DNA of 64,000 bases from Epichloe hybrida (lineage: Eukaryota > Ascomycota > Sordariomycetes > Hypocreales > Clavicipitaceae): the NCBI GenBank assembly GCA_019022495.1, contig JAFEKR010000003.1, forward strand, positions 2,046,001-2,110,000, written 5' to 3'. Of the stretch, positions 38,549-51,200 are shown one piece after another. The notes beneath the pieces are model-generated. The model had not been told where the DNA came from. It saw only the letters and a program-made list of their open reading frames with translations, and made no database searches. Both the position numbers and the translations under genes were made by a program. Positions within the stretch are counted from its first letter, which is position 1. Each line of letters opens with the position of its first letter.

Positions 38549-39362
38549 GGTGTTGGCCGTTTCCAACATTCCTTTCTTCTTTTCTCTCTTCTTTCTTTCT
38601 TTTTTTTTTTTTTCCCGAGATATTTCATTGCCCGTGGCATAACAAGAAGTTGTTGGGCGGGTACCAACGCAACGCGCTTGACCCTCGATGGAGCAAGAGA
38701 GTCGGCGGAGGCTGTAGCGGACGGCACAGGGAGTCCAGGTTACCAGCACATTTGGAGGAAACAAGTCATCAATCAGCAAGGGGCCATTTGACCAAACTAA
38801 ACTGTGAATGGTGGAGGATGCTCATGATGTCAAGGGTGTATATCAGAAGACTAGAGCCAAATGAATAATGACGCCTCCCGAGATATGAGACCCACTTCGG
38901 CCTTGCTCTCTTGAGTTCAAACTGTCGCATAACTAGTGATTAGTTGTCATTCTGTAAGGCAGAGGACGGACGGCACGGCGCGATGTAGTAGTTCGTTCCA
39001 TGCGATTGGGCTCTGGAATTGCGTTGCACATTGATGCCTCGAAGGAAATTCATGCACTCTTGCGCAGTGTGACGTGAAAGCCAGTCGAGTGACTGATTTT
39101 GTCGGAGTCATCGTCCCACATGGGTTGTTGTAACTTGTTGCTGCCTATCGACCGCGCGCCGCACACTTCTTGCTTTTTTTTTTTTTTTCCCGTTCTGGTT
39201 CCAGCACGATTCTTATTCTATTCCCCCCATCGCTTTTTTGCCAAACGATACGCTTACTCGCAAGTTGAGCTTCTGATCCTTTGTCGCCGATTGAGTTGCG
39301 CGCCCCCCCCCCCCTTTGAACACCCGGGATTGAAGGGCATTTTTCGCGTGCTTGCTCTCTAG
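38549..39362. other. Intergenic region, about 800 bases
   Basis: It contains the MAPKKK 3' UTR, T-runs at 38,600-38,613 and 39,174-39,188, a C-run at 39,303-39,314, and possibly an unrecognised first exon of the downstream cyclotransferase-like gene. No other gene was seen. Confidence 0.5.
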
Positions 39363-39982
39363 TATTCACCAAAGCGGCCCCGTCGTACCACGGTGACGCA
39401 GGACCGAGGTATTGACTTTGCGTTTGGAAGCAATCTATCCACGGAACAGATGAGAAGCCGGTGTCCGTTCTCGACGCCCGTGGGGCTAGATACATGGAGG
39501 GGTGGAAATGGATCATCAACGAGAGAGGGTATGCCAACGTGGTGAGAGTCCCGGGGCCTACTGCGCAGGGGGGATCGGGATCGGGATCGGAATCGGAATC
39601 AGGCGGGGACGGGAAGGGCAAAGGGTGCATTTGCAGCACAGGGCAGGGCGTTTACGGTCTGCTGTATCTGCTGCCGAGCAGGGACGAGGAAGAACTGGAC
39701 TTGCATGAGGGCGTGCCGTGGGCGTACGAGAAGAGGTACTGCCATGTGCGGATGGTGAGGGACAATCGGGGCGGGCAGGTGGATGAGCCGGTCAGAGCGC
39801 TGGTGTATGTTGACGAGAAGAGGGTTGGGGAAGGCGTGCCGAGGGAGGAATACGTGGGGAGGATGGAGAGGGGGATTGAGGATGCGGTGAGGCATTGGGG
39901 GATGGATGGGGAGTACGCCGAGAGGGTGATGAGGAAGGTTTGGGGGAAGAGCAGCCAATGTACATCATGTACACATGTATAA
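39363..39982 (+). pseudogene. Gamma-glutamylcyclotransferase-like gene, apparently frameshifted
   Basis: Upstream, one frame reads IDFAFGSNLSTEQMRSRCP, the YGSN substrate loop that opens this family. From the codon after GARYMEG the next frame continues GWKWIINERGYANVV, VYGLLYLLPSRDEEELDLHEGVP and AYEKRY, including the conserved Glu of the active-site region. The two frames meet at the GGGG run at 39,482-39,485; one more G would make them continuous. No ATG precedes FAFGSN in frame, since a TAG stands at 39,360-39,362, so a first exon is missing or unrecognised. A Gly/Ser/Glu low-complexity insert follows GYANVV. Family members cleave gamma-glutamyl amides to 5-oxoproline. It may be a true pseudogene or a functional gene with a base error. 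Confidence 0.65.
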
Positions 39983-40043
39983 AAGATATAATATTGGAAC
40001 AACAAAAAAAAAAAAAATACCAAATCTCCCCCATCCCCATTGC

Positions 40044-40664
40044 CTACGCCAGCCCAAACGCCTTCTTGGCCCTCTCGAAATACACCCTCCTCTCTTCCGT
40101 GACACTGACTCCCACGCACTGCATGTACGCCTCAAACCCTTGATCCACGTTCTCGTCCAGCTTTTCCCTCACGTGGCTCCCGCACTGCGTCTTCAGAAAC
40201 CACGGCCCGCTGCCAAAGTTGTGCTCGTCCGGCTGCACCAGCGACAGGATGTAGTTGAGCGTCTGGTTGCTCTGTCCTTCCACGGCGGGGATGCCGGCCA
40301 CCTTGCACGCGACGCCCTCGATCTGCTTCGCGTACAAGAGGTTGTATTGGGCCGTCTGCATGTTGGCGGTTCCCTGGCCCGCTCGCCCGGGGTACACGTT
40401 GTGCTTGTACCTGAAGTCGACGGACTCGAAGGCCAGGAGGGCGACGACGGCAGCCATCTGGGCCGGGGAGTAGATGCCGTACTGCTCCATGGACTGGGCG
40501 ATGAAGGGGGCTGCCTGCTCGGCGGTGCGGCATTCTTTGTTGGGGTGGGAGACTGGGTCGGGACATGATGTCGCGTTGGGGGCGATTTGCTGGACGATTT
40601 TGAGGGCGTCGAGGGCTGCGGTGGCGGTGGCTGCGAGGGCGGCGAGGATGAGCGGGAGGTGCAT
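40044..40664 (-). CDS. Small secreted protein of a conserved uncharacterised fungal family
   Basis: The single exon encodes 206 residues from the ATG at 40664, chosen because it has A at -3 and is followed directly by a signal peptide (MHLPLILAALAATATA). A start at 40688 would add KEQIRTK-type residues. Cleavage is expected just before LDALKIVQ. The mature protein has four cysteines that could form two disulfides. It carries the block YGIYSPAQMAAVVALLAFES followed by YPGRAGQGTANMQ, which I recognise as conserved in secreted fungal proteins but cannot link to an activity. It converges on the cyclotransferase-like gene with only 61 bases between the stop codons. It is probably extracellular; function unknown. 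Confidence 0.75.
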   Translation of the reverse strand: MHLPLILAALAATATAALDALKIVQQIAPNATSCPDPVSHPNKECRTAEQAAPFIAQSMEQYGIYSPAQMAAVVALLAFESVDFRYKHNVYPGRAGQGTANMQTAQYNLLYAKQIEGVACKVAGIPAVEGQSNQTLNYILSLVQPDEHNFGSGPWFLKTQCGSHVREKLDENVDQGFEAYMQCVGVSVTEERRVYFERAKKAFGLA

Positions 40665-42119
40665 CTTTGTGCGAATCTGCTCTTTCATGAGGTAATGATG
40701 GGGTGTTTTGAGTTTTTGTCTATCTGTTTGGCGACTTGTTGTTGCCGTTGTGCGGAGGGGGGGAGTATTTGATTTGTACTTGTACGATCTGTGGAAGGAT
40801 GCAGGCGATGTCAAGGACTGGGCAGAAGAGAAGATGATGATGATGGATTTACTATCTAGGAGTTCGGAATCTAACAGAGGGAGAGGGAGAGGGAGAGGGA
40901 GAAAGGAAGCTTATTACAAGCCTCAAATCTATCAACAAGTGAATCTAGGTCTTCCAACAAAGCCTACGATGAACAACGATCCCCTTTGAGTGCGGCAAGG
41001 CAACAGCCAGGTCAGGAAGGTAACGAAAAGCAGGTCTGACCAATCACAACCAGGGTGGCTTCGAGGTACTTGAATTTAGGTGGGAACATCACTACGATAT
41101 AAGTCCTGACGGGGTTCGTCGGTACAAAGAGGTACATTGCACACACCGTAACCCCTTCGTGACTGTGGCTATTTAGAGGTACTGGTGAAGTATCGAGTTA
41201 GATGTGGGTCCCGCGACCTTGCAACAGCTCAAAGGGGACAAACGCAATGCGGCAATCTGCACAGATGTGAGGCTGCGATAACCTCAACACCATCTGACTA
41301 TCCGTTACTTTTCTCAAACCGCAGATTGGCATTCTCGTCCTCCCGAAACATACATGCCGACCGACCTCTTTGCTCCAATCAGAGCTCTTTTTTGGCTCGT
41401 TTTTGAAGCCCTTCAAGTGAAACATGATGGGAAGACGGGACGTTGTGGGCCAATCAATGGAGGGCCAGAACGGCTCAACGGCTCAACGGGGGTGGGCAGT
41501 TGAAACGCAGTTACACCCCACTGTGCAGCATTCAATTGGCGCTTACTAATCCAGTTGCCCAGGCTAGAGTCTTCCTTGCCGGCTGTCACCCCCAACCCCA
41601 TCGTCGAATCTGCCAGATCCTCACAGATCCTCCGTCATAATCTTCAATCGCTTGACCCCTTGGGACGGACCCCTATTTCCTTGCCGTTCCCCGACCTCGG
41701 CAATTCGATCCCGTTTCTGGTGTCCGCGATTCGCTTTTTATTTTGCCTTGCGTTTGTATTTCGCTTGACGTGGCGCTGTGGGCTGCTTGATCGGTGATTT
41801 TATTTATTCTCTGGTACTCTGTGCCGATTCCGCTCGTTCCCCCCCCCCCCAAGAACTTTTGAAAGGGACCTTTTTGCCGTTGTAGGGTTTGTGGTTGGCG
41901 CTCACCTGCTGTAGAGCCTCTGTCGCCGTCGCCATCTCTGTCCTCTATTTTTATGCTGTGAGATCTATTCCAATTTGATTGCCGGCGGCGTATCTCGAAC
42001 GCTCCAAAGATACGAATCGAGGCGCAACGAAGCCGTTGCATTTAACGGGCAAGGGCGAAATCACGAACGTAAAACAGCGATTTGTCGACGAACTCGTCCA
42101 ACGTGGCACGCAAGCCAGG
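40665..42119. other. Intergenic region between divergent secreted-protein and TM9SF genes
   Basis: About 1.45 kb holds two promoters. A (GGGAGA)n array lies at 40,878-40,902, and a pyrimidine-rich leader with a C-run at 41,840-41,850 precedes the TM9SF start. Several short upstream ATGs occur between 41,950 and 42,115. No other gene was seen. Confidence 0.55.
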
Positions 42120-42977
42120 ATGGTTTGGGGTTCGAGAAATGGCCTGGTCGGCATCCTGTCGTTGGCCTTGGTCTGCCCCGCGGACGCTTTCTACATTCCA
42201 GGTAATACTAGACTCGCACCAATGCAGGCAATGTTATAGCATCTTTCGGTTGACACGTATATAGGCTGGTCGATCAAAAGTTACAGGCCGGAGCAGCAGA
42301 TTCCTCTCATGGTCAACAAAGTCTACTCCGACAATACGCAGCTCCAATACGCCTACTACGATCTGCCATTTGTCTGCCCACCCACTGGCCAACACAAGGC
42401 AGGGACGGGGCTGTTGAGCGGGCAAAGTATCTCGCTCAATCTGGGCGAAGTCCTCCGAGGAGACCGGATAATGGCATCGGATATCGAGCTTGCCATGACT
42501 AAAGACAAGCCTTGTACTTTTCTCTGCAACAAGGAAATGTCGACGAGCGACTTGAGACGAACTAGGGAATTGGTTCGAGACGGGTACGTGGCCGAGTGGA
42601 TTGTGGACAACCTCCCCGGCGCTACCAGTTTCGTGACGGTGGACAAGACCAAGAAGTATTATGCGGCTGGTTTCAAGCTCGGGTATACGGAAGTGTCCCC
42701 TAGCACCGGAAAGGAGCGCTATTACCTTCACAATCACCACACCATTGTCATTCGCTATCGCTCGGCTGCCGGTCGCTCCGGGGAGCGTGGCGAAAAGGTC
42801 ATTGTTGGGTTTGAGGTTTACCCGAAAAGCATTGGCAGCGGCAACCGACGAGACAGCCAAGGATGTCCCATAGACTTGCAAAACACCAGCGGCGCATTTG
42901 AGCTACGTTTTGCGGCCAACAAGACAAGCGACCCAGCGCCCAGATATGCGGATCCGTCTTACCGCCCAACTTCTCTA

Positions 42978-43010
<33 letters not shown>

Positions 43011-44466
43011 GTAGCCGAGGGAGCAATAAAAATCCCTTTTACGTACTCGGTTTACTTCCGGGAAGACTCCAGCATCGAATGGGCGCGCCGCTGGGACCTC
43101 TACTTTGTCAACCAAGAGGAAGGGTCTCGCATTCATTGGCTTGCCATTGTCAACTCGCTCATCATCTGTGGCTTGCTCACGGGTATCGTCATGGTCATCT
43201 TGGCCAAGACGATTCGCTCTGATATCAAGGGATACAGAGAATCGTTGGCCGAGGATGGCAAATTACGATCGAAACGCAAGCGTCCATCTGGTATTCGCTG
43301 CTCGACAAAGGAGAAGAAGCCAGGCCTGCTCGACCAAGGTGACGATGCGAACGATGCCGACATCTCGTCCTCCTCCGACGAGGAGGCACTCGAGGACGGG
43401 TCTGGATGGAAACTGCTCCACGCAGATGTTTTCAGAACTCCCCGATTCGGTGGCCTGCTGGCACCTCTTGCTGGCTCCGGCATGCAACTCATGTTCATGG
43501 CGGCAGGCCTCGTGCTTCTGAGCGCACTGGGAGTTTTGAATCCGAGCTTCCGTGGCGGATTCATCAGCGTTGGCGTGGGCCTATTCGTATTCGCAGGAGT
43601 CCTTTCTGGCTACTTTTCCGCCCGTGTCTTCAAGAGCTTCGATGGCAAGGACTACAAAGCGAATGCACTGATCACGGCCCTTTTATTCCCCGGGCTGACA
43701 TTTGGTCTCGTCTTCGTGCTGAACCTGTTTGTCTGGGCCCAGGCGTCCAGCACGGCCATCCCGTTCGGCACCCTGCTTGCCATGACGTTTCTGTGGCTTT
43801 GCGTCCAGGTGCCTCTCGTTCTGGCAGGTTCGTACTACGGGTTTAACAAGGCTGGCGCATGGGAGCACCCGACGCGAACAGCGGCCATTGCGCGCCAGGT
43901 GCCCCGGCAGGCATGGTACGTCAAGTCGATTCAATCCATCCTCCTGGCAGGCTTGATTCCGTTCGCCGTCATCTTCATCGAGCTCCTCTTCGTGTTCCAG
44001 TCCGTGTGGCAGGACAAGAGCGGCTACTACTACGTATTCGGCTTCTTGACCGTCGTATCCGCCATCATGGCCGCGACAGTCGCCGAGGTGACGGTTGTGA
44101 CCATTTACATCCAGCTTTGCTCCGAGAACTACCATTGGTGGTGGCAGTCGTTCTTTGTTGGTGGCGGTAGCGCCTTGTGGGTGTTTGGCTATAGCATCTG
44201 GTATTATTTCTTCAAGCTTCACATCACCGGCTTCGTTGGCAGTATGTTGTTCTTCAGCTATAGCTTCATGGCTTGCTGTGTATATGGCCTTTTGACGGGA
44301 ACGATTGGTTTTCTAAGCGCGTATGCTTTCGTGAGAAGGATTTATGGGTTCGCATCCCCCCCCCCCCTTCCTTCCTTTTTTTTTTCTCCTCCCTGAACGT
44401 ATTTGTGTCACCCTACGGTGATGTTTGCGATACTAATGAGGGTGCAGGGCTATCAAAGTCGATTAA
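42120..44466 (+). CDS. Transmembrane 9 superfamily (EMP70/TMN) protein
   Basis: Exons 42120-42201, 42265-44347 and 44448-44466 join in phase to 727 residues. The start gives a signal peptide (MVWGSRNGLVGILSLALVCPADA) and then FYIPGWSIKSY, the standard N-terminus of the family. A large luminal domain (SVYFREDSSIEWARRWDLYF) precedes nine predicted helices starting at WLAIVNSLIICGLL. The last exon is only 19 bases and supplies the tail AIKVD, so the protein ends RRIYGAIKVD with the KxD COPI-binding signal that holds TM9 proteins in the Golgi. Reading through the intron instead gives a spurious Pro/Phe-rich end. An acidic DEDEDEDEDDD insert and a Ser/Asp/Glu-rich cytosolic loop are present. Yeast Emp70, Tmn2 and Tmn3 act in Golgi-endosome sorting and copper or adhesion-related traffic. 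Confidence 0.93.
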
Positions 44467-45053
44467 TGGGCTTTCTTTCTATTGGATTAAGATGCTCCGC
44501 GAAGTGTTAATTTATTAATAATTCGTTTTCATCTCCAACAACAGCCTCTTCCAGGATTATTCTTCTTAATTAGTCTGGGAAGGCGCATGTCCATCTCGAG
44601 CACCGTCTTTGCAAGGAAGGTTTATCAAGCGTTGGGGAGCGCCCGGGTCCAAGTTGAGACTTGAGTTGACTAAATTGTCTCCTTTGAACAGGCGTCTTGA
44701 TTGGGGAGCATGTAGAATTGGGTCTAACAGGCCGGAGACGGCGTTTTATTCGTACACACTCCTTTGAGATGAGGTTTGACCAAAAGCAGTCATGAGCAAA
44801 GCATTTCACAAAGAACTAGCAGGAAAGCGTTGGGAGAAGCAATTGAGCATTTAAACCCCAGCGAAATTGGTTACAATCTCATTATTCGCCTTATGAAGTC
44901 TGACACCGCCAGCGTCTTTATCGGACTGTCCGATGCTTCGCCTTCTCCTTGCCCACAGGGATCTTGCACATCATGTTCGTATTTGACACCCCGGATTTAT
45001 AGCATGGTTGAGCAAACTCTGTTGTAAAGCTCCTGGATCTGTTCCTTCAACGG
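44467..45053. other. Intergenic region between convergent genes
   Basis: About 590 bases of mixed composition contain no gene that I can recognise. It presumably holds the 3' UTRs of the TM9SF and BTB genes. Confidence 0.55.
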
Positions 45054-46106
45054 TCACTTGGAGCCGCCATCGCATTTGTGCTCAGTGTCCTTTGTTAGAG
45101 CCTCGAGCCTAGCCGCCATCTCGGTGATGGAACACTCCTCGAACGGCTCCCTCGGTGGCCACAGGTTGGCCCTGCGAAGTATGCTGGAGTAATCGGCGAC
45201 GCGCTTCTCAGGAGTGCACATTTCGGGGAACAGCGACTTGTTCCGACAGTGGCGACATTGCATGACGCCCGGGGAGTACGATCTCCTGCAGCGCGGACAC
45301 CTCCCTCGGTGTATATCGTGTGACTGGCTAATTGATCCCGTAGAAGGCCTTTCCATTAATTTAATCTCGTCGCGAAAGACTTCAAGTGTGTCCATGATTC
45401 GAGTCTCAATTTTACCTGGACCTCCCGTTAGCCCTTCTCTCGTCTTGCTCTGGTCGCCAAAGTGATGCGCGACACATACTTTGCATTGCCTCCGGAAGAA
45501 ATGTCATAGCCTCCCCACATGAACCGAAATTCGATCCGGACGTTGCGTATGGCTGCTATTGAAGTTGTCTCGATGTGGCCTGTGGATGCGGAAGAAAATA
45601 CGCGGCAGTGAGCACGAGTCCGAAGACCTCGGAATCAGAGGGCTCCGGCATGGTTTGCATCCATTGGGAAATCCACGGCTGAAGGGACGTGGTACACTGG
45701 TATTTGTCGCTGTGCAGAGCCACCTTTGCGAGAACATCGGGTATCCAGCGTCCAGTGTGAATCCAGGAAGCGATAGTGCAGGATTGATGGGATGATCTCC
45801 GTGGCTTCAGGGTCATCTTTCCTTCAGGACTACTTGGGGGCAATTCACCTCCTCGCGCGGCTTGGCCCTCCGCAAAGGACGATCCAAAGAGGGCAGCAAA
45901 GTACTTGGATGCGAGACAGAGGGTTCGACTTGAGACGAGGAATCTTCGACTCGCATCAGCTTGAACGAGTAGCACTGCGTCACCATTTGGATCGAGACGT
46001 ATCGTGCCATTGTCAACCTCCTCAGAGGAGACATCCTTCTGATCAGAATCATCATGAGGTGGTGATGAGGAAAAGCGCCGGTCTCTATGATTTCTACATG
46101 GGATTT
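45054..46106 (-). CDS. BTB/POZ-domain protein with C-terminal cysteine cluster, exon structure unresolved
   Basis: The 5'-most readable exon starts after a strong acceptor (T-run plus CACAG, exon from 46106). It reads IRLDPNGDAVLLVQADASRRFLVSSRTLCLASKYFAALFG, the fungal BTB core, followed later by LAKVALHSDKYQCTTSLQPW. The 3' part (45,395-45,054) is Cys-rich: CPRCRRSYSPGVMQCRHC, then RVADYSSILRRANLWPP and EECSITEMAARLEAL, ending DGGSK. Fungal BTB proteins of this type commonly end in such a zinc-ribbon-like cluster. The start exon and the splice between the halves (about 45,400-45,560) are not resolved. The BTB part may carry two compensating frame changes near 45,795 and 45,740 (see findings). 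The function is unknown; the BTB fold mediates protein-protein contacts. Confidence 0.6.
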
Positions 46107-46697
46107 CTGTGAAAAAAAAAAAAACTCCTTGGCCTGTCGTTAATGTCGTCGCAAGGACATGCTGTTAACAAGCCCGGGTCGGCACAAGATGAATGTATTT
46201 TCTTAGTCAGCGCGGATAAAATAAAGAGCGCATGTCCACCAGGGGTTTGTTCCGCGCCCCAGCGTGTCGGCCAGACAATTGCGATGGCTCGCATATTCAA
46301 TTAAACCAACTGGGCATGGAACTTTTCGTCGAGTTGACGCATGATGCAGCTTGTGAAGAGGCCGTCTTTGACCAGGACTCGGAAGAAGATTTCGTTGGGC
46401 TGCTTGTTGGACAGAGAGGCGGCTTGGGAGGCGCGCAGGCCGGGATGCGTCGTTGTGCCCATCTTGATGATGAAGCATCAATGAGCTGCTGGGTTGGGGG
46501 GGTTGGGGGATGCATCATGGATGCATGTCAGTCACTATCATGGGGGGGTCAGCTCTGGTCAATTGAACAAAGAGAAAAGTGACTGATTTAAAGCACAAAC
46601 TCTGGTGCAGGTTTGGATACACTGTATCGCATGCAAGCAACTACAAGAACAAAGGGGAAAAAAAAAAAGAAAGGCGAGTCAATGTTCACTTAATAGA
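46107..46697. other. Gap between BTB gene and sulfatase-like gene
   Basis: About 590 bases probably include the missing first exon of the BTB gene. G-runs at 46,495-46,511 and A-runs at 46,112-46,123 and 46,660-46,672 are visible. No independent gene was found. Confidence 0.5.
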
Positions 46698-48262
46698 TCA
46701 GAAATCCCTGTGCGGTCCGTAACGCCATCGCTTGCCATTGTCCTCAACCCACCATCGGGCTATAAATGCAGCTTCTTCCGCCCACTTGGCTGATTCTATG
46801 CCGTGGGCTCCCTCCACCTCTTTCAAGAATGCGTCAAAGTCAAATCCCTGCACCGGCCTCTCCTCTGTCGGGTCCAGCGCAAGATCGGCAAAGCTCCATT
46901 CGCTGTTGTCGATGACGGGAACGACTAGTCGGAACTGCGGTTGTCGAGCGTCGCGCACGCTAATCATGGCCCGGCCTGGGTTGATGACGGTGAATTGCCA
47001 ATCTCCCTGACCCGTCTCGGATGACTTTCGCAGCTTACGGATCATGGTCTGCCCCTCGTAGTTTCGCGAGCCCAGGCTTCTGGCCAGTCGTGCGTGTTCT
47101 GGAGCCAGGGACCCCGTTTCGACGAGTAAGTCCAGGATGGTCGGGAGAATCTGTATCGACGTGACCGCATCGTCGACATCGATGATGGGCAGCTTTGGGT
47201 GCGAAAGCACCAGGGGAACGTGCAGATTGCCGACGTTCGGGTTGTAATACGCCGAGGACATATCGTTTTCGGGCATGGATAGGCCATGGTCTCCAACCAT
47301 GACGGCGAGTGTTTCCTCCGCCACTCCCTGCTCGTCCAGTACACCCAGCACCTTGCCCAGCCATTTGTCGTCGAATCCAATGCTGTTGATGTACTTGGAA
47401 AGGTCCCCCAAACCTTGACCTACGGGGCCGTACGTCTCATCTTCGGGTAAGCCAAACGGATGGTGGCTCGTGCTGGTGAGGTGCGTGAGAAAAACACGCT
47501 CGCTCTTCTTCTTGGCCGACACAAAGACGTCCCGCAGATAGTCCTCCAGTGGAGTTTCCGGTATGCTGAAGTAGTTGACGTCGGGCAACTCAGATACGCC
47601 ATGTTTGGGAACGTGATCTTTCTCACCCTTGAGGTATTCTTTCGATATGAGATTTTCCCCCGGATATCCCATATGTTCCAACAAGCGCTTTTGGCCATCA
47701 AAGTCCATGGTTGCAGACTGCATAAACCAACTTCGCCATTTGTCCGAGTGGAAACTCGAGCCCCCTGCTGTTCTATGCCTGTCGCCTCGGGGCACGTCGA
47801 TATGGTTCATTGCATCAAATATATGTGGCATGCAGGGCGCAGGCAGCTTATGAACGACTTCGAGATTGAAATCCGCGACCAATGGGGGCGAGCCGCAAAG
47901 TGTCCCCACAAGACTCTTCAGCGTGTATGTAGCCGGTGTATAGGCGTTGTTGAAGTTGATGCCTCCTCGTCGTCTGCTCGCTCCCCGGGCATGCGGGAAG
48001 CTGTCGTTGTAGTCGCCGGTGATGTAGTTTGCATTGGGCGTCAACGATGCCAACTTTTCCTGCGCGTCTTCCGGCAACGTCCCGTTCTCGTACGATTCGA
48101 CAAGTCTGCGCCAGATAAGCCCGTCCTTTTTGATTGGAAATACGTCTTTCCTGGTGCTCTCGAGGAAAATGATGATAACGTGGCGGATGGGCACGCTGGC
48201 TAGTTTGCTGCGAAGATCGGAGAGAACGTCTTCCTCGGCATTCGATATTCTCAAGGGAATCT
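46698..48262 (-). pseudogene. Sulfatase/alkaline-phosphatase-fold membrane protein, N-terminus lost at a transposon junction
   Basis: An uninterrupted frame of about 520 residues encodes the catalytic half of a sulfatase-fold protein. The nucleophile-region segment is FLESTRKDVFP, which has Thr where classical sulfatases have Cys and so is like the LtaS-type phosphotransferases. Further motifs are SHHPFGLP, VMVGDHGLSMPEN with a metal-binding Asp-His, and a C-terminus ending RYGPHRDF. Fungal homologues known to me carry several N-terminal membrane helices before IPLRISNAEEDVLSDLRSKL. Here that sequence ends exactly at 48,262, where AT-rich Copia remnant begins. No ATG exists in frame near the break. 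The coding part is undamaged by stops, so truncation is probably recent or the fragment still has a use. A start from transposon DNA is not visible. Confidence 0.8.
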
Positions 48263-51200
48263 AGGATATAATTAGAGAGTGCTAGATTAATATATATCTA
48301 GGCCCTCTAGACTAGATTATTTATAATACTAGTAATAACTTTACCTTAGCTAAATTTAGGCATTATGCTTACTTAATATTAATTAATATTAATAAGATAC
48401 TTATTAAAGCCTATAATAGTATTAGAAAGGTTAAGAGATATTATAAACCCCTTTACTAGGCTTATAATATTATTATAGACTTAATTAGTAAGGAAATTAC
48501 TCCTAAGTAATAACTCTAGATAGCTATTAAAGCTATTAATAACTTAGCAGGCCCTAATAGCCTTATACTAACCTTACTAGTCTTTAGAGCTTACCTATAG
48601 ATAATAAATAAGTTACTACTAAGTGTCTCTATTATTTAATAAGCTAAAGTAATTTAGAAGGTAACTAATAAAGTCTACTATTACTTAGCTAAGAGGTAGG
48701 TCTATAAGGCCCTTAGCGCCTAGAATAGCCTTAATATATTACTAATATATTAGCTACTACTATAGGCTAATATATATATATAAAGAGAAAAAGGTAAATA
48801 GTATAGCCCTTATAAGCTATTAGCTACTAATAAAGAGACCTATATAGTTAAGATGCCTTATAGCCTAGCTAAGTTTTACTTTATAGTAATAAAGCTATAC
48901 TATAAGGACCTATAGTATATAAGGGCTAATAAGCAAAGCCTTTAGGATATTAAGGAGTATAACCTAGGCCTAGAGGTCCTTACCTATAATATAGCCCTTT
49001 CCTATACTATAGCTCTCTTTAATATTATAGTCCTATTATAAAAAAGGGCTAAGAAAGCCTAGGGGAATAAGTTACTTATAAAGGGTAATAAGATAAAGAA
49101 AGAAAAGAAAAAGACACTAGTTAAGAGAAAGTAAGGGAAGCTAAGGAAAAACCTTATAGTTTAATTCTTTATTAATAAGGGTATAGAGAAGCCTATAAAG
49201 GCTATTAAGGCTAAAGGTAATTCTATAGGAAGCTATAGAGTTAAAGAACTTATAGTAAGCCTTAAGGTAACTAAAGCTACCCCTATAGGAAGCTATAAAG
49301 CTAGTAGCCCTAAGGGAGTAAAAGTAAAGGTAATTAAGGCTTAGGTTTATAATCCTAAGGAGCTTATTAAACCTATAAAGCCCCTTATATTTATTAATAA
49401 AGACTAAGAGAAAGTATTAATTAAGGAGATTATAGCTAAAGAAGTGCTAAATATAGTATTCCTTATAGTAAAAGAAAAGGCTAACTAAAACCTTACCCTT
49501 TAACTTTACTAAGAGAGAAAGATTATAACCTTAGGGAGCCCCTTTAAATAATTTAATTAAGCTAAGATTAACGTATTATAAGCTTATAATATGTTTAGAT
49601 TTATAATATTTAATCTAGTAAAGTATAGAAGCCACTAGATCTTTAATTCTTATATAGTCTAAGAGATTAAAGGTAAAGGCACTAAAACACTATATAAGAA
49701 ATCGCGCCTTATTATGTAAGGGCATAATAATAGAGGAAAAGAGGCTATCTTAACCTAATTGCTAATAATATAGTAATTAAGCTAACGGATTATTATAGCC
49801 CTTGCTCTATTATTAAAGCAAAAGGGAATTTACCTTTAGCTACAAGATATTACGTAAGCTTATGTTTAATCCTAAATAACCCTAAATAGGCTAATTATTA
49901 TAAAGTTACTAAAGCAAATTACACACCTCTTTCTAAAAGGCATAATAATAGAGGTTATTAAGCCCCTCTATAGGATTGTAGAGGCTAGAACCTACTAGTA
50001 AGTAATATATTTTTACCACTATAGAGATAATCTTAATATAATAACCTTAATATACAATCCCTGTTTACTAATTATAGCCCTAAATAATAAAAACCTCTTT
50101 AGTATTATAGGGATGTAAATAGATAACACGCTAGGCCTTAGTAATAATAACTTCTTTAAGAAAGAAGAAAAAGAGCTCTAGAAGGTGAAGTTTATAGCTA
50201 AAGAAAAACAACGCCTTATAACTACAAATCCCCTTATCTTTAATAGCTATATCTTAACCTAGAACGCTAATAACTCCCTAACCCTAACCTAAAAGGGCTA
50301 AAGTTAGAAGATTAAGGAAATTAACCCTTAATTACTAATAGTAAGGTAAGATTATGTAAAGCAAAGAGCCTAAGGAAGTTATATTATAATAGTCTATTAA
50401 CTAGAGGCATTATATAACCTATTAATTGCTATATAACACTAAGAACCCTTTACTAATAATATCTTATAACTTAATAAACACCTTAAGTGGCAAATTAAGC
50501 ATTAGCAGCGGGGATTATAGTACATCCCCTTAACTCTTAAAGAAGCAAAGCTCTTTATATTTATAAATAAGTCCCTTACTAATAACAAAGATCTAAGTTC
50601 ATAGATTAAATACATTATTATAATTAGTAATAAAGTAATAAAGGAGAATAATACCTTTATCTTAAAAGGGAATATTATTACATATAGCTTTACAAAAAGC
50701 AAGCGTGTGACCTATAGCGCACTTATATCTAAGCTATATAGCATGGTTTAAGGTGCTAATATTGCGTATATAATATCTATAACCCTTTAAATAATCACAG
50801 ACTAATTAAAGATACCTTAGATCCTAATAATTCTTTATATAGACTCTTTTTTATTATATAAATGCCTTATAAAGCTAGGTATAATAAAAGAGAAGTAGCT
50901 AATAATTAATATTATAGCCCTTTAGTAATTATATAAGAGAAGGGAAGTCTATAAAGTTAGATAGATTAATAGTGGTAATAATCTAGCTAATGTAATAATA
51001 AAGGCATTGCTAAATTTAGCCCTTTTAACCTTAATTAATTTAAATAAATTAATGATTTATATAGAAGGATAGGTTAAGAGACCTATAAGGTTAGGCAAAG
51101 GGGAGGATTAATATAATAGGCATATAGGTATAGATTATAATAACTAGGTTAATTAGAATAACCAAAGCCATAATAGCTAATAAGAACTGTGGATTCCTAT

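Noticed and set aside
42234..42881. 215-codon minus-strand open frame opposite the TM9SF gene
   Set aside because: It is the antisense shadow of a conserved coding exon and shows no family resemblance of its own.
44348..44396. Pro/Phe-rich C-terminus of the TM9SF protein
   Set aside because: It is read-through into an intron; splicing to a 19-base last exon gives the conserved AIKVD end.
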